Assembly (NCBI GenBank): GCA_020059605.1
Contig: JAGVBT010000049.1
Location: 1 to 45,119 of the forward strand
DNA: 45,119 nucleotides
Source of the DNA: Deltaproteobacteria bacterium
GTDB taxonomy: Bacteria > Desulfobacterota > BSN033 > UBA1163
Direction: 5' to 3'
Part shown: piece after piece, positions 6,921 to 15,183 of the stretch
How the letters are laid out: every line of letters begins with the position of its first letter
Numbering within the stretch: position 1 is the stretch's first letter
Position numbers and translations under genes: made by a program
The notes under the pieces: model-generated
Databases searched by the model: none
Seen by the model: the letters and a program-made list of their open reading frames with translations, nothing else
Told to the model about the DNA's origin: nothing

Positions 6921-7689
6921 AACGGAATATCCTGCCGGTGAATCGAACCGCGTAAAGGGCGACCAATCCCAGAATGACAAGGATGAGGATCAGAACGATT
7001 GTCTTCTCTATTTTGGCTGAAGCCAGGGCGGTGAAGATCGCAATGGGCAGGGTTTCGGTTTTTCCAGGCATGGCGCCGGCGAGGGTCACCGTAGCGCCGA
7101 ATTCCCCCGCGGCCTTGGCCCAGGAAAGGATGACCGAGGCGAGAAGTCCCCGGAAGGAAAGGGGAAGGGTGATTCGAAAAAAGGCCTGCCATGGGGAGGA
7201 TCCGAGAGAACGGGCAACGGCTTCATACCGGGGAGAGATCTCATCCAGGGAGGCTTTCATCAACCGGGTGGCCAAGCCTGCGGTCGTTGCGAATTGAGCA
7301 AGGATGATGCCGGGAAACTCGAACACGAAGAAGATCCCTCTCTGCTGGATGACTTCACCCAGGGGGGTATGAAAGAAGACAAGGAACGAAGCCCCCAGGG
7401 CAATGGGCGACATGATGATCGGTATTTCGAGAAAGGTATCAATCACCCGCTTTCCCCTGAATTCGTAACGGGAGAGGGCATAGGCTGATGGGAGCCCGAT
7501 AGCCACAGCTAAAAGTGTGGCTATCGTGGCAGCGATAAGGCTCAGCCGAATGGAGAAGAGGGTGGAAGGATGAACCAGCGATTCCCAGAAACCTTTCAGG
7601 TTTGTCGAGAAAAAAAGAGAGGCCAAAAGGCCGAAGTAGAAAATGAAGATACAGACGGCGGCGCCAATCATGGTGTTGCGAAAACCCAT
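6913..7689 (-). CDS. modB: Molybdate/tungstate ABC transporter permease
   Basis: 258-residue inner-membrane permease with about six hydrophobic segments and the conserved EAA loop around ARSLGSSPWQAFFRITLPLS, followed by GEFGATVTLAG, typical of ModB/WtpB/CysT permeases. The ATG at 7689 is preceded by GGAGGAG; the longer frame from 7722 adds residues upstream of this ribosome site and was rejected. It is separated from modA by a 139-nt gap filled with an inverted repeat, and is fused by overlap to modC. Confidence 0.92.
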   Translation of the reverse strand: MGFRNTMIGAAVCIFIFYFGLLASLFFSTNLKGFWESLVHPSTLFSIRLSLIAATIATLLAVAIGLPSAYALSRYEFRGKRVIDTFLEIPIIMSPIALGASFLVFFHTPLGEVIQQRGIFFVFEFPGIILAQFATTAGLATRLMKASLDEISPRYEAVARSLGSSPWQAFFRITLPLSFRGLLASVILSWAKAAGEFGATVTLAGAMPGKTETLPIAIFTALASAKIEKTIVLILILVILGLVALYAVRFTGRIFRYD

Positions 7690-7709
7690 TTCTCCTCCTA
7701 ATGTTGAAA

Positions 7710-7817
7710 TTCCAATAACCAAATCACAATATCCAGATCATCACTAAACTCCAACCATTAAAAGATAAACCTTTTCGATATTGGTTATTGGAAGTTATTT
7801 GGTGTTTGATTATTGGC
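7710..7817. repeat. Inverted repeat of the CCAATAACCAAAT type between modA and modB
   Basis: TTCCAATAACCAA (7710-7722) is perfectly inverted as TTGGTTATTGGAA (7781-7793). AATATC/GATATT lie inside it, and a further degenerate copy (TTTGGTGTTTGATTATTGG) follows. The hairpin lies within the mod operon and could set the ratio of ModA to ModBC message. It also looks like one of the dispersed word-like repeats. Confidence 0.65.
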
Positions 7818-7828
7818 ATTTAGTCGTT

Positions 7829-8713
7829 TCACCTCGTTCTCCATTGTTTTGGCAGGCTATATTCCCCCCCCACCGGCGTACCGGGTGTCGTAAAACGGCG
7901 TGCCTCTCGGATGTCCATGAGATAGTTGTATTTTTGGAAGATCGACTTTCCTTGCGCCGAGAGGATGAAGTCGATCAATTTTTGAGCCGCCTCCCTGCCT
8001 GAAGTAAACTTGGAGACGGCAATGGGAATGTAGCCGATTCTTGGAATTTCTTTGTGCCGAAGATAGATCGTTTCAATTCTCTCCGGATCCCAGTATTGGA
8101 ACACCCGCCACCCAAGCACGGCATCGACCGCTTTCAGGGAGATCACATTGGCTGTTTTCTCACAGCTCTCCGTGTAATTAACCAGATTTCTCCTGAGGCT
8201 CTCCTTCTCCTGAGGATTCAGATTCTTCTCGATGATTTCCACGGCATACGTTCCTACGCAGACCATTTCCGGATTGGCGATGGCAAGGCGAATGCCCTGT
8301 TTCGTTAAATCCTTTAGCGATTGAATCCCTTTTGGATTTCCTTTCCTGACATTGATGGCGGGGACAAGATAGGCCACGATTTTTTCTGACTCAGGATAGA
8401 CCAGTCCCTCTTTTTTGGCCAATTCCATAAAGTCAGATGAGCCCGGAAAGTAGATGTCTCCCTTTTTGGACAATGTCATCTGTGAGAGGACAAACCCGGA
8501 ACCGCCGAAGACCGCATCAACCGTTGTGTTCGTTTTTTCTTGGAAAGCCTTCACCACCTCTTCTGTTGCAGGTTTGCTGGCCGCGCCTGCAAAGAGAAGC
8601 AGTCTCCCGGAAGAAGTCTCGGAATGGGAGGGAACGAAGATGAGAGATACCCCAAGAAGGAGGGGTATTGTGTGTCGCATCAGGCATACAGCATAACGTG
8701 GAGAAAGCATCAT
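7829..8713 (-). CDS. modA: Molybdate-type ABC transporter substrate-binding protein
   Basis: 294 residues. The N-terminus has a basic-hydrophobic export signal (MRHTIPLLLGVSLIFVPSHS). The mature protein begins LLLFAGAASKPATEEVV and has GGSGFVLSQM, GDIYFPGSSDFM and IGYIPIAVSKF, the type II periplasmic fold of ModA. It binds molybdate/tungstate outside the membrane for ModBC. Its ATG overlaps the modE stop (ATGA, 4 nt), and GAGGTG serves as ribosome site within modE. Two adjacent ATGs (8713, 8710) are possible starts. Confidence 0.9.
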   Translation of the reverse strand: MMLSPRYAVCLMRHTIPLLLGVSLIFVPSHSETSSGRLLLFAGAASKPATEEVVKAFQEKTNTTVDAVFGGSGFVLSQMTLSKKGDIYFPGSSDFMELAKKEGLVYPESEKIVAYLVPAINVRKGNPKGIQSLKDLTKQGIRLAIANPEMVCVGTYAVEIIEKNLNPQEKESLRRNLVNYTESCEKTANVISLKAVDAVLGWRVFQYWDPERIETIYLRHKEIPRIGYIPIAVSKFTSGREAAQKLIDFILSAQGKSIFQKYNYLMDIREARRFTTPGTPVGGEYSLPKQWRTR

Positions 8714-9045
8714 TGCACCTCGCCGAAATGATTCTGGAAAGTATTTTCAAGCGCTTTCACGGCCTCTTTACGGAACCGCTCATACCGCTCCATCAGCCTT
8801 AAGGCCTCGGGGGTGATCCGTGAGCCTCCGCCGGATAAGCCCCCGGCCTTTCTGTCGATCAGGGCAAAGCCAAGCCTTTTCTCAAGGGCCCCCATCAAGC
8901 GCCAGGCCTTGTTATAGGACATTCCCATCCGCAGGGCGGCGCGGTGAAGCGATTTTGTTTTTTGAACTCCCCTCAGGAGTTCGCAGGGTCCGTCGCCAAA
9001 GGCTTTCCCATGATGATCGAGCCAGATTTTATAACCGACTTTCAT
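8710..9045 (-). CDS. modE: ModE-type winged-helix regulator lacking the molybdate-binding domain
   Basis: 111-residue single-domain protein matching the N-terminal LysR-like winged helix of ModE: KIWLDHHGKAFGDGPCELLRGV, AALRMGMSYNKAWRLMGALEKRLG, GGGSRITPEAL. Full ModE (~260 residues) carries two TOBE/MOP domains that bind molybdate. They are absent here, so metal sensing must come from elsewhere or the protein responds differently. It heads the modE-A-B-C operon and is preceded by a ModE-type operator at 9061-9084. Confidence 0.88.
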   Translation of the reverse strand: MKVGYKIWLDHHGKAFGDGPCELLRGVQKTKSLHRAALRMGMSYNKAWRLMGALEKRLGFALIDRKAGGLSGGGSRITPEALRLMERYERFRKEAVKALENTFQNHFGEVQ

Positions 9046-9060
9046 CCGATTCCGATCCAG

Positions 9061-9084
9061 CGTTATACTTTATTGGAGATAACG
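9061..9084 (-). promoter_or_regulatory. ModE box upstream of modE
   Basis: CGTTAT-N12-ATAACG is the half-site and spacing of the classic ModE operator. It overlaps a -10-like TATAAC (minus strand, 9067-9062) and ends 16 nt before the modE ATG, fitting autorepression of the mod operon. Confidence 0.75.
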
Positions 9085-9288
9085 GCAATGTAACCGGTTC
9101 GGATGGTTCCTGTCAAGAACCTTTGGGAAGAAGTCGGCTCTTGACTCTTAGAGTCGTTTTGAATATACTGCTTTTGAAGCAAAGGTTGTGACGCATCGAT
9201 TTTGCCGAAAGCCTTTTTCCCATAGACAGGGACAGAAGATTTCTGCTATAAGAAATAAAATTCCAGTGCCGTTTGGAGAGAGGAACAA

Positions 9289-10452
9289 ATGTTTCATGTT
9301 GCCGACCCAAAAGATATCAAAGCCGGGAAGTATGCGGATGTTTATTTCTCGAGGACGATGGAGGTCCTGAGGGCAAAGGGGATCGACAAACGAGTCAAGG
9401 CTGAATTCATCGCCAAGCGGTTTCCGGAAGATTATGGATGGGGGGTTCTGGCAGGGGTGGAAGAGGTCGTTTATCTCCTCAAAGACCTTCCTATCAACGT
9501 GAGGGCCATGAAGGAAGGGACGATCTTCCGGGCCTATGAGCCGGTGATGGAGATCGAGGGGAGATATACGGATTTCGGCCTTTTCGAGACATCGATTCTG
9601 GGTCTCCTCTGCCAGGCTTCCGGCGTAGCCACGAAGGCGGCTCGCTGCAAAAAAGCGGCAGGAAACCGGAGGGTAATCAGTTTCGGGGCGAGACGGATCC
9701 ATCCGGGCATCGCACCGATGGTGGAGCGAAACGCCTTCATCGGAGGGTGTGACGGCGTGTCCGTCGTGAAGGATGCGGAAATGCTTCATGAGGAGCCCTC
9801 GGGCACTATGCCCCATGCATTGATCCTGATGATCGGGGATACGGTAGAAGCGACCAAGGCCTTTGACGAGGTGATCCATCCCAAAGTGAAGCGGGTTTCC
9901 CTGATCGATACGTTCAATGACGAAAAAATCGAAGCCATCCGTGTGGCGGAAGCCCTGAAAAAGAGGCTCTTCGGCATCAGGCTCGATACCCCCAGTTCAA
10001 GACGAGGGGACTTCCAAAAGATCATCGAGGAGATCCGCTGGGAGCTGAACCTCAGGGGATTCGGCCATGTGAAGATCTATGTGAGCGGGGGATTGGACGA
10101 GAAACGCATCCTAAGCCTCAATCCCCTGGTGGATGCCTATGGCGTGGGAACTTCCATCAGCAATGCCCGGGTCATCGACCTGGCGATGGACATCGTTGAG
10201 ATCGAGGGAAAACCGCTGGCGAAGAGAGGGAAGATGTCCGGTTCGAAGAGTGTCCTCCGGTGTTCGAAATGCCTTCAGGACAGGATGATCCCTTACCGGC
10301 CAAGACGGGGGCAGGATCGATGTTCATGCGGCGGCCGTTTCGATGAGATGCTTTCCCCTCTCCTCCGGGACAAGGCAGTCCTTCAGGCCTTGCCCGCTCC
10401 CCAGGCCATACGCAAATATGTTCTTCAACAATTGCCCCGCTTCGATCTTTAA
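9289..10452 (+). CDS. Nicotinate phosphoribosyltransferase-like enzyme
   Basis: 387 residues of the type II (NadC/PncB-like) phosphoribosyltransferase fold: YFSRTMEVL at the start, FETSILGLLCQASGVATKAARCKKAAG, ISFGARRIHPGIAPMVERNAFIGG, SGTMPHALILMIGD, then FGIRLDTPSSRRGDF and YVSGGLDE at the barrel end. A C-terminal zinc-ribbon-like segment has CSKC near 323 and CSCGG near 342. The likely reaction is nicotinate + PRPP to nicotinate mononucleotide (NAD salvage). GAGAGGAAC precedes the ATG. The AmrS gene follows after 54 nt, so they may be co-transcribed. Family is clear; substrate is inferred. Confidence 0.88.
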   Translation: MFHVADPKDIKAGKYADVYFSRTMEVLRAKGIDKRVKAEFIAKRFPEDYGWGVLAGVEEVVYLLKDLPINVRAMKEGTIFRAYEPVMEIEGRYTDFGLFETSILGLLCQASGVATKAARCKKAAGNRRVISFGARRIHPGIAPMVERNAFIGGCDGVSVVKDAEMLHEEPSGTMPHALILMIGDTVEATKAFDEVIHPKVKRVSLIDTFNDEKIEAIRVAEALKKRLFGIRLDTPSSRRGDFQKIIEEIRWELNLRGFGHVKIYVSGGLDEKRILSLNPLVDAYGVGTSISNARVIDLAMDIVEIEGKPLAKRGKMSGSKSVLRCSKCLQDRMIPYRPRRGQDRCSCGGRFDEMLSPLLRDKAVLQALPAPQAIRKYVLQQLPRFDL

Positions 10453-10506
10453 GTATCGCTCTTCCCCCGGTCGGGAAGGTCCACACCCATAAGAAGGGAT
10501 GGGGAT

Positions 10507-11517
10507 ATGAAAGAGGCCATGCTTTACGGTCCTTTGGAAGAGGGAAGGGTACAGTGCCGCCTCTGCAGCCATCGGTGCATCATTGCTCCTTCGAAAAGGG
10601 GGATCTGCGGGGTGAGGGTGAACCGGGAGGGCAAACTCTTCAGCCTCGTCTTCGGACGGGTCGTCTCGATGCATGTCGATCCGATCGAGAAGAAGCCCCT
10701 TTTTCATTTCCTTCCCGGGACAACCTCCTTCTCCATGGCCACCGCGGGATGTAACTTCCGTTGTCTTCAGTGCCAGAACCACGAGATTTCCCAGATGCCG
10801 GTGGACGAAAAGCGGGTCGATGGTTCCCTGGTCCCCCCTTCCAGGATCGTCTCTCTGGCAAAAGAAAATCGATGCCGCTCCATCTCCTACACCTACACCG
10901 AGCCCACCATCTATTTCGAATATGCCTACGAGACCGCAGCCCTGGCACGCCAGGAGGGGATCCGGAATGTCTTCGTCACGAATGGCTATATGACGGAGGA
11001 GGCTCTCCGGACCCTCCAGCCCTATCTCGATGCGGCCAATGTCGATTTGAAGAGTTACCGGGATTCATTTTATAAAGAGGTGTGCGGGGCAGGGCTTGCG
11101 CCCGTCCTTGAGAACCTGAAGTTGATGAAAGCGTTAGGGATCTGGGTGGAGATCACCACCCTTGTCATTCCGACCCTCAACGATTCGGAAAGAGAATTTG
11201 AGGAGATCGCCCGGTTCATCCTGTCGCTGGGAGCAGAGGTTCCATGGCATCTCTCTGCCTTTTACCCCACCTACAGGATGCTCAATGTTCCGAGAACCCC
11301 TGCCGCCACACTTCACAGGGCCAGGGAGATCGGGATGACGGCGGGACTTCGATACGTCTATTGCGGCAATATCCCGGGTGAGGGGGGTGAAGATACCTTC
11401 TGTCCTCATTGCGGGCGGAGGGTTATCCGAAGAATGGGTTTTCGGGTGGAGACGTTTGAGGCGCCCGGAGGGGAATGCCGGTATTGTCATGGGAAGATGG
11501 ACGGCCTCTGGGAATAG
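10507..11517 (+). CDS. amrS: AmmeMemoRadiSam-system radical SAM enzyme
   Basis: 336 residues. An N-terminal Cys motif (CRLCSHRC) precedes the radical SAM cluster motif CNFRCLQC (~78-85) in the context TAGCNFRCLQCQNHEIS. SYTYTEPTIYFEYAYE, NVFVTNGYMTEEAL and NVDLKSYRDSFYKEVCGA are hallmarks of the AmrS/PflA-like subfamily. The C-terminus has a further CPHC...CRYC zinc-ribbon pair. Its usual partners, Memo and AMMECR1 proteins, are not in this window. The reaction of this system is not established. Confidence 0.88.
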   Translation: MKEAMLYGPLEEGRVQCRLCSHRCIIAPSKRGICGVRVNREGKLFSLVFGRVVSMHVDPIEKKPLFHFLPGTTSFSMATAGCNFRCLQCQNHEISQMPVDEKRVDGSLVPPSRIVSLAKENRCRSISYTYTEPTIYFEYAYETAALARQEGIRNVFVTNGYMTEEALRTLQPYLDAANVDLKSYRDSFYKEVCGAGLAPVLENLKLMKALGIWVEITTLVIPTLNDSEREFEEIARFILSLGAEVPWHLSAFYPTYRMLNVPRTPAATLHRAREIGMTAGLRYVYCGNIPGEGGEDTFCPHCGRRVIRRMGFRVETFEAPGGECRYCHGKMDGLWE

Positions 11518-11605
11518 CGTGGAGGAAGGGATCACACAAGCAGGACCCGGGATCATCATTGAGTCCCACTTCCGTCCGGCGGACGGATCTTCGAGGAAGA
11601 AACCG

Positions 11606-11929
11606 ATGGGAAAACATGTAAAATCATCGGGGATAAATGACAACCTTTCTTTTACAGGCCTTTCCCTTGATGTTGGGGAGATGACCTACCGGGGAAAATC
11701 ACTGAAGCAGATCCGCGAACAATTGGGAATCGATCTCAAAGTCATCGCCTCTGAGACGAGGATCAACCTCAGGATCCTGGAGCGAATCGAGGAGGAAGAC
11801 CTGGAACATCTTCCCGCCATGGTGTATCTGAAGGGTTTTTTGAAGTCTTATGCCCAGGCACTCCACCTGGACCCCCGGAAGGTAATCGATGGTTATCTCA
11901 AGTTGTTTCAAGAAGAGAAGAAGAGGTAA
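11606..11929 (+). CDS. RodZ/HTH_25-type helix-turn-helix protein
   Basis: 107 residues whose C-terminal ~75 match the N-terminal cytoplasmic HTH of RodZ-like proteins: SLKQIREQLGIDLKVIASET, RINLRILERIEEEDLEHLPA, MVYLKGFLKSYAQALHLDP. The membrane segment and periplasmic domain of RodZ are missing, so this is the HTH module alone. The start at 11606 follows GAGGAAG. The open frame runs back to 11378 inside amrS, but that part reads as out-of-frame amrS sequence. A GTG or TTG start between 11517 and 11606 is also possible. Function unknown. Confidence 0.7.
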   Translation: MGKHVKSSGINDNLSFTGLSLDVGEMTYRGKSLKQIREQLGIDLKVIASETRINLRILERIEEEDLEHLPAMVYLKGFLKSYAQALHLDPRKVIDGYLKLFQEEKKR

Positions 11930-11995
11930 TGGAATAAAATTCGAAATTCAAGTGACCAAAATTTTTCTCTCAGTATCAGGTTCAGGATTTCGGAT

Positions 11996-12538
11996 TTAAG
12001 GTTTTTCGGAGATCAGTTCCGCTACCCTCGTATTGATCTGCCGGCCAATGGCGTTATTAAAGCCGACGATTTTCTCCCTGATCCTGCCCTCCTGATCGAT
12101 CAAGACGGTGGTGGGAAGACCGGTCACCTTGAAATGCCTGGCCACCTCGTCCGGGGTCATGATGATGGGATAGGGGATATCCATTGATTTCACAAAACGG
12201 CGGACCATTTCCACCTCTCCCATTTTGTCCATGCTCATCCCGAGCAACTCAAATCCCTTCTCCTGATAACTCTTGTGGAGTGCGACCAGATGGGGGATTG
12301 ATTCCTTGCAGGGACCGCACCAGGTTGCCCAGAAATCGAGCAGGACCACCTTGCCTTTCAGTCCAGAAAGAGTGATCTCTTCGCCTTCGATATTTCTAAG
12401 GCTAAAGTCGGGTGCGGAGGCCGGTTCGACGGACTTTTTAGCACAACAGGGTAAGAAAATTGCCGCCATCGCACACAGGCATAGGGCCAGCGAACAATAC
12501 GAAAAAGATTGCCACAGCCTTTGCGGTTCGATTTTCAT
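11996..12538 (-). CDS. TlpA/ResA-like thioredoxin-fold lipoprotein
   Basis: 180 residues. A lipoprotein signal (hydrophobic ALCLCAMAAIFLPCC, with cysteine after the hydrophobic run) is followed by an AhpC/TSA-type thioredoxin domain: PDFSLRNIEGEEITLSGLKG, DFWATWCGPCKES with the redox pair, and the cis-proline region VTGLPTTVLID. It is expected on the periplasmic face, reducing or isomerising disulfides or helping c-type cytochrome maturation. It lies 4 nt downstream of thioredoxin, so the two are co-translated. Confidence 0.9.
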   Translation of the reverse strand: MKIEPQRLWQSFSYCSLALCLCAMAAIFLPCCAKKSVEPASAPDFSLRNIEGEEITLSGLKGKVVLLDFWATWCGPCKESIPHLVALHKSYQEKGFELLGMSMDKMGEVEMVRRFVKSMDIPYPIIMTPDEVARHFKVTGLPTTVLIDQEGRIREKIVGFNNAIGRQINTRVAELISEKP

Positions 12539-12542
12539 CGTA

Positions 12543-12875
12543 TTACAGGGCTTTTTCGATCATGGCCTTCAACCGGGCCTTTGGAACGGATCCCACGATC
12601 TGATCGAGCACTTTTCCCTCTTTGAAGAGGATGAGGGTGGGAATTCCCCGCACCCCATACTGACCGGGCGTGGACGGGTTTTCATCCACATTGAGTTTAG
12701 TGATCTTCACCCTTCCGAAAAATTCCTTTGCCAGATCTTCGATGAGCGGCGCGATGGCACGACAGGGACCGCACCAGGTTGCCCAGAAATCGACCAGGAC
12801 CGGAAGACCGGACTGGAGAACCTCCGAGGTAAAATTTTTATCACTCACTTGAAGCAGGTCTGATTCACTCGCCAT
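12543..12875 (-). CDS. trxA: Thioredoxin
   Basis: 110-residue cytoplasmic thioredoxin: VDFWATWCGPCRAIAPLIE with the WCGPC active site near residues 34-38, KLNVDENPSTPGQYGVRGIPT with the cis-Pro, and LILFKEGKVLDQIVG. AGAGGAG precedes the ATG. The 61-nt gap upstream contains AT-rich reiterated words (ATAACTTATAACTTG). Same strand as the TlpA gene below it and the polyprenyl synthase gene above it. Confidence 0.95.
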   Translation of the reverse strand: MASESDLLQVSDKNFTSEVLQSGLPVLVDFWATWCGPCRAIAPLIEDLAKEFFGRVKITKLNVDENPSTPGQYGVRGIPTLILFKEGKVLDQIVGSVPKARLKAMIEKAL

Positions 12876-12936
12876 CTTTAAACTCCTCTGTTTTTAAATT
12901 TACCATTACTCATAACTTATAACTTGCACCTTCCAT

Positions 12937-13953
12937 TTATAACCTTCTCTCCAGCACATAATCGGACAGCGAAAAAAGGCCTTCCCTCTCCTTCGAGTTG
13001 GGAAATCGACGAAGATGTTCCTTGGCCCTCGCCACATACTCTTTTGCCTTTTCCAGGGTGTAGGTTAGCCCCCGGTGCTTCTCGATGATCTTAACTACCC
13101 GAAAGAATGATTCCTTTGTGATAGGATCGGATTCGACCGCCTTGCGGACAAGGGCCAGGTCTTCCCCGTCACAACGGTCCAAGATAGAGATCAGGGGAAG
13201 CGTGATCTTTCCTTCCTGGAGGTCGATCCCGATCTTCTTTCCGAACTCTTCTTCCCGGGACGTGTAGTCGAGCTTGTCATCCATCAACTGGAAGGCAATG
13301 CCGAGATCCATCCCGAAATGGGCAAAGGCCCTTTCCGTCTCCTCCGGAGCTTCTCCGAGGATTGCGCCGACCTGGGTGGCGGCCGAGAAAAGGGCGGCGG
13401 TTTTGCGGGCAATAATGGAAAAATACCCCTCCTCGGTCAGGGAGAGGTCGTCTGTTTTAGTCAGCTCCTCCAGTTCTCCTTCCGCCATGAGAGTGGTGGC
13501 GCGTGCGATGACCTGAAGGATTTTTTGATTTCCGGTTTCCACCAAGAGGGAGAAGCACTTTGTGAAGAGGAAGTCGCCGACCAGAACGCATGCCTCATTG
13601 CCCCATTTGGAATTGGCCGATTCCATTCCCCTTCGGAGTTCTGCCCGGTCCACGACATCGTCATGGAGGAGGGTGGCCGTATGGATGAATTCAATCAGGC
13701 TGGCCATGGAGATGTGTTGATCTCCACGGTATCCGCATGCCCTGGCCGCGAGCAGGAGCAGGATGGGACGAAGCCGTTTGCCGCCGCTCAGGAGAAGGTG
13801 CTCCCCAATGGCTGAAATGATGGGGACACTGGACCTCAGATGCCTCCGGAACTCCAGGTCGACCTTTTCGAGATCGTCTCCGATCCACTGAGAAATTTCT
13901 TCCAGGGGGGAGGGCTCCTCGGTCCGCAGGGTCGAAACATTTAAACCGCTCAT
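12937..13953 (-). CDS. Trans-polyprenyl diphosphate synthase (octaprenyl/heptaprenyl type)
   Basis: 338 residues of the IspB/HepT family. First Asp-rich motif LLHDDVVDRAELRRG near 90-100, upstream GGKRLRPILLLLAARA, second Asp-rich motif MDDKLDYTSREEEFGKKIG near 220-240, and DLQEGKITLPLI. It elongates farnesyl or geranyl diphosphate with IPP to make the quinone side chain, consistent with the menaquinone-linked Etf oxidoreductase encoded later (inference). Chain length cannot be read from sequence alone. The start has no strong ribosome site. It lies 16 nt downstream of the methyltransferase gene. Confidence 0.92.
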   Translation of the reverse strand: MSGLNVSTLRTEEPSPLEEISQWIGDDLEKVDLEFRRHLRSSVPIISAIGEHLLLSGGKRLRPILLLLAARACGYRGDQHISMASLIEFIHTATLLHDDVVDRAELRRGMESANSKWGNEACVLVGDFLFTKCFSLLVETGNQKILQVIARATTLMAEGELEELTKTDDLSLTEEGYFSIIARKTAALFSAATQVGAILGEAPEETERAFAHFGMDLGIAFQLMDDKLDYTSREEEFGKKIGIDLQEGKITLPLISILDRCDGEDLALVRKAVESDPITKESFFRVVKIIEKHRGLTYTLEKAKEYVARAKEHLRRFPNSKEREGLFSLSDYVLERRL

Positions 13954-13969
13954 CTCAACAATTTATTAC

Positions 13970-14698
13970 CTATTCATCCGCCAATGTCAAAAAATATTTA
14001 GTCTCCTCGAGAATCAGCGGAGCGACGATATTCAATTCGGCGCCGCTCGACTTGATCGATTCGACGAGAACGAATTTTGCGCCCTCCTCAATGCGCGGAT
14101 GAACAAACTGCACGCGCTTTGGCTCCAATTTCCACTTTCTCAGAGTTGCCAGAAGGTCAATCGTTCTTGAGGCGGGAAAGATGAGACAAGCCCGCCCTTT
14201 GTGCGGCAGGAGATAGGAGGCGGCGGAGAGAAGGTCATTGAGGGTTCCCCTGATTTCATGCCGCGCAATGGCTTTGGCCTGCGAGGGGTTTACCCTGCCG
14301 GTTCGACTTTTTCGATAGGGAGGGTTGGAGAGGACGACGTGAAAGGAACCTGGAGGAAAAGTGGTCTTTAATCTTCTGAAATCGCGGTGAAGGATGGAGA
14401 TGCGGTCTTGAAGGCGGTTTAAGGTGACATTTTTAACCGCACACTCAGCCAATCCCCTCTGGATCTCGACGCCGACAAAGGAAGAGGCTTTTGCCGCCTG
14501 CGACAGGATAAGGGGAAGGATTCCGCACCCTGTCCCGAGGTCAATAATCTTTTCATTCCTTCGGATTTTAACAAATCGGCTGAGGAGAACTGCATCGATT
14601 GAGAAACGGTATCCGGCTTTCTTCTGAAGAATTTTAAGCGTTCCGCCGAAGAAGGAGTCCAGTGTTTCATCGGGAAGGGGGAGGAGAAGCTCCGTCAT
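13970..14698 (-). CDS. tRNA1(Val) N6-adenine methyltransferase-like protein (TrmN6 family)
   Basis: 242 residues. SAM-dependent methyltransferase with motif I IIDLGTGCGILPLIL, an acidic motif II (VGVEIQ) and the N6-adenine catalytic motif NPPY in VLSNPPYRKSRTG, the arrangement of YfiC/TrmN6 proteins. The N-terminal DSFFGGTLKILQKKAGYRFS is typical of the family. In E. coli the enzyme methylates A37 of tRNA1(Val). It heads the minus-strand run that continues into polyprenyl synthase. Confidence 0.85.
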   Translation of the reverse strand: MTELLLPLPDETLDSFFGGTLKILQKKAGYRFSIDAVLLSRFVKIRRNEKIIDLGTGCGILPLILSQAAKASSFVGVEIQRGLAECAVKNVTLNRLQDRISILHRDFRRLKTTFPPGSFHVVLSNPPYRKSRTGRVNPSQAKAIARHEIRGTLNDLLSAASYLLPHKGRACLIFPASRTIDLLATLRKWKLEPKRVQFVHPRIEEGAKFVLVESIKSSGAELNIVAPLILEETKYFLTLADE

Positions 14699-14991
14699 AT
14701 TTTAATGTCCAAGCAAGGGTTTGTTGCCATGGGGAGGGATTTGAAGTTTTCGCACGAGTTAAAACCCACTGTCCCAAATTTCTAACACAGTGAAAGTTTG
14801 AGTGTCAAACAACCTCATGCTTATTAACGGATTAGATTTGTTCCAAAATATGGCCCGCCTGTATAAAAAATGTTCACTTTTATAAATCCTCTCAGTGACT
14901 GCTCTACGCCCTTTTTCAGGATTTTTCAAGTAAAATTCATTAGTTAGTCTCAAAATGGCCGATATGGTATGGAAATTGCTTCACATTTCTC

Positions 14992-15020
14992 TTGACAAAG
15001 AAGGGATAAGAGGCTAATTT
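14992..15020 (+). promoter_or_regulatory. Sigma70 promoter of the LysM gene
   Basis: TTGACA, 17 nt, TAATTT. It gives a 5' leader of about 155 nt before the ATG at 15184. Confidence 0.7.
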
Positions 15021-15077
15021 TAAACAAAAATTTTCCTACCTAATAGAAGCTTAAGTTAAATGCCGTCCGAATTACCA

Positions 15078-15096
15078 GCGGGGCATTAAACCCCGC
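15078..15096. repeat. GC hairpin in the LysM leader
   Basis: GCGGGG-CATTAAA-CCCCGC, followed ~20 nt later by a second CCCCGC...GCGGGG-like word set (15117-15160). Read on the minus strand the block ending in GGTAATTCGGACGGCA resembles the hairpin ends left by IS200/IS605-type elements, but it could equally be a structured leader. Confidence 0.45.
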
Positions 15097-15183
15097 CTGT
15101 AATATTTTAAAATCAAACCCCGCTCAAGAGCAGTAGGGAATTGTTTCAAACGGGGGAAAGGGATTAAAAGCGAGGAGGTTGAC

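Larger units (their letters stand above)
14699..15183. other. 485-bp non-coding stretch with hairpins and the LysM-gene leader
   Basis: No convincing gene. It holds two small hairpins, CACTGT/ACAGTG (14767-14772 and 14787-14792) and GTTTGA-GTG-TCAAAC (14796-14810), a promoter (14992-15020) and a ~160-nt leader with a GC hairpin. A 64-codon AT-rich minus-strand frame (14759-14953) lacks ribosome site and recognisable features. Confidence 0.6.

Noticed and set aside
11378-11605. N-terminal part of the RodZ-like open frame
   Set aside because: It overlaps the 3' end of amrS in another frame and shows no conserved features.
14759-14953. 64-residue minus-strand frame as a gene
   Set aside because: AT-rich, no ribosome site, no recognisable motif, in a hairpin-containing intergenic stretch.
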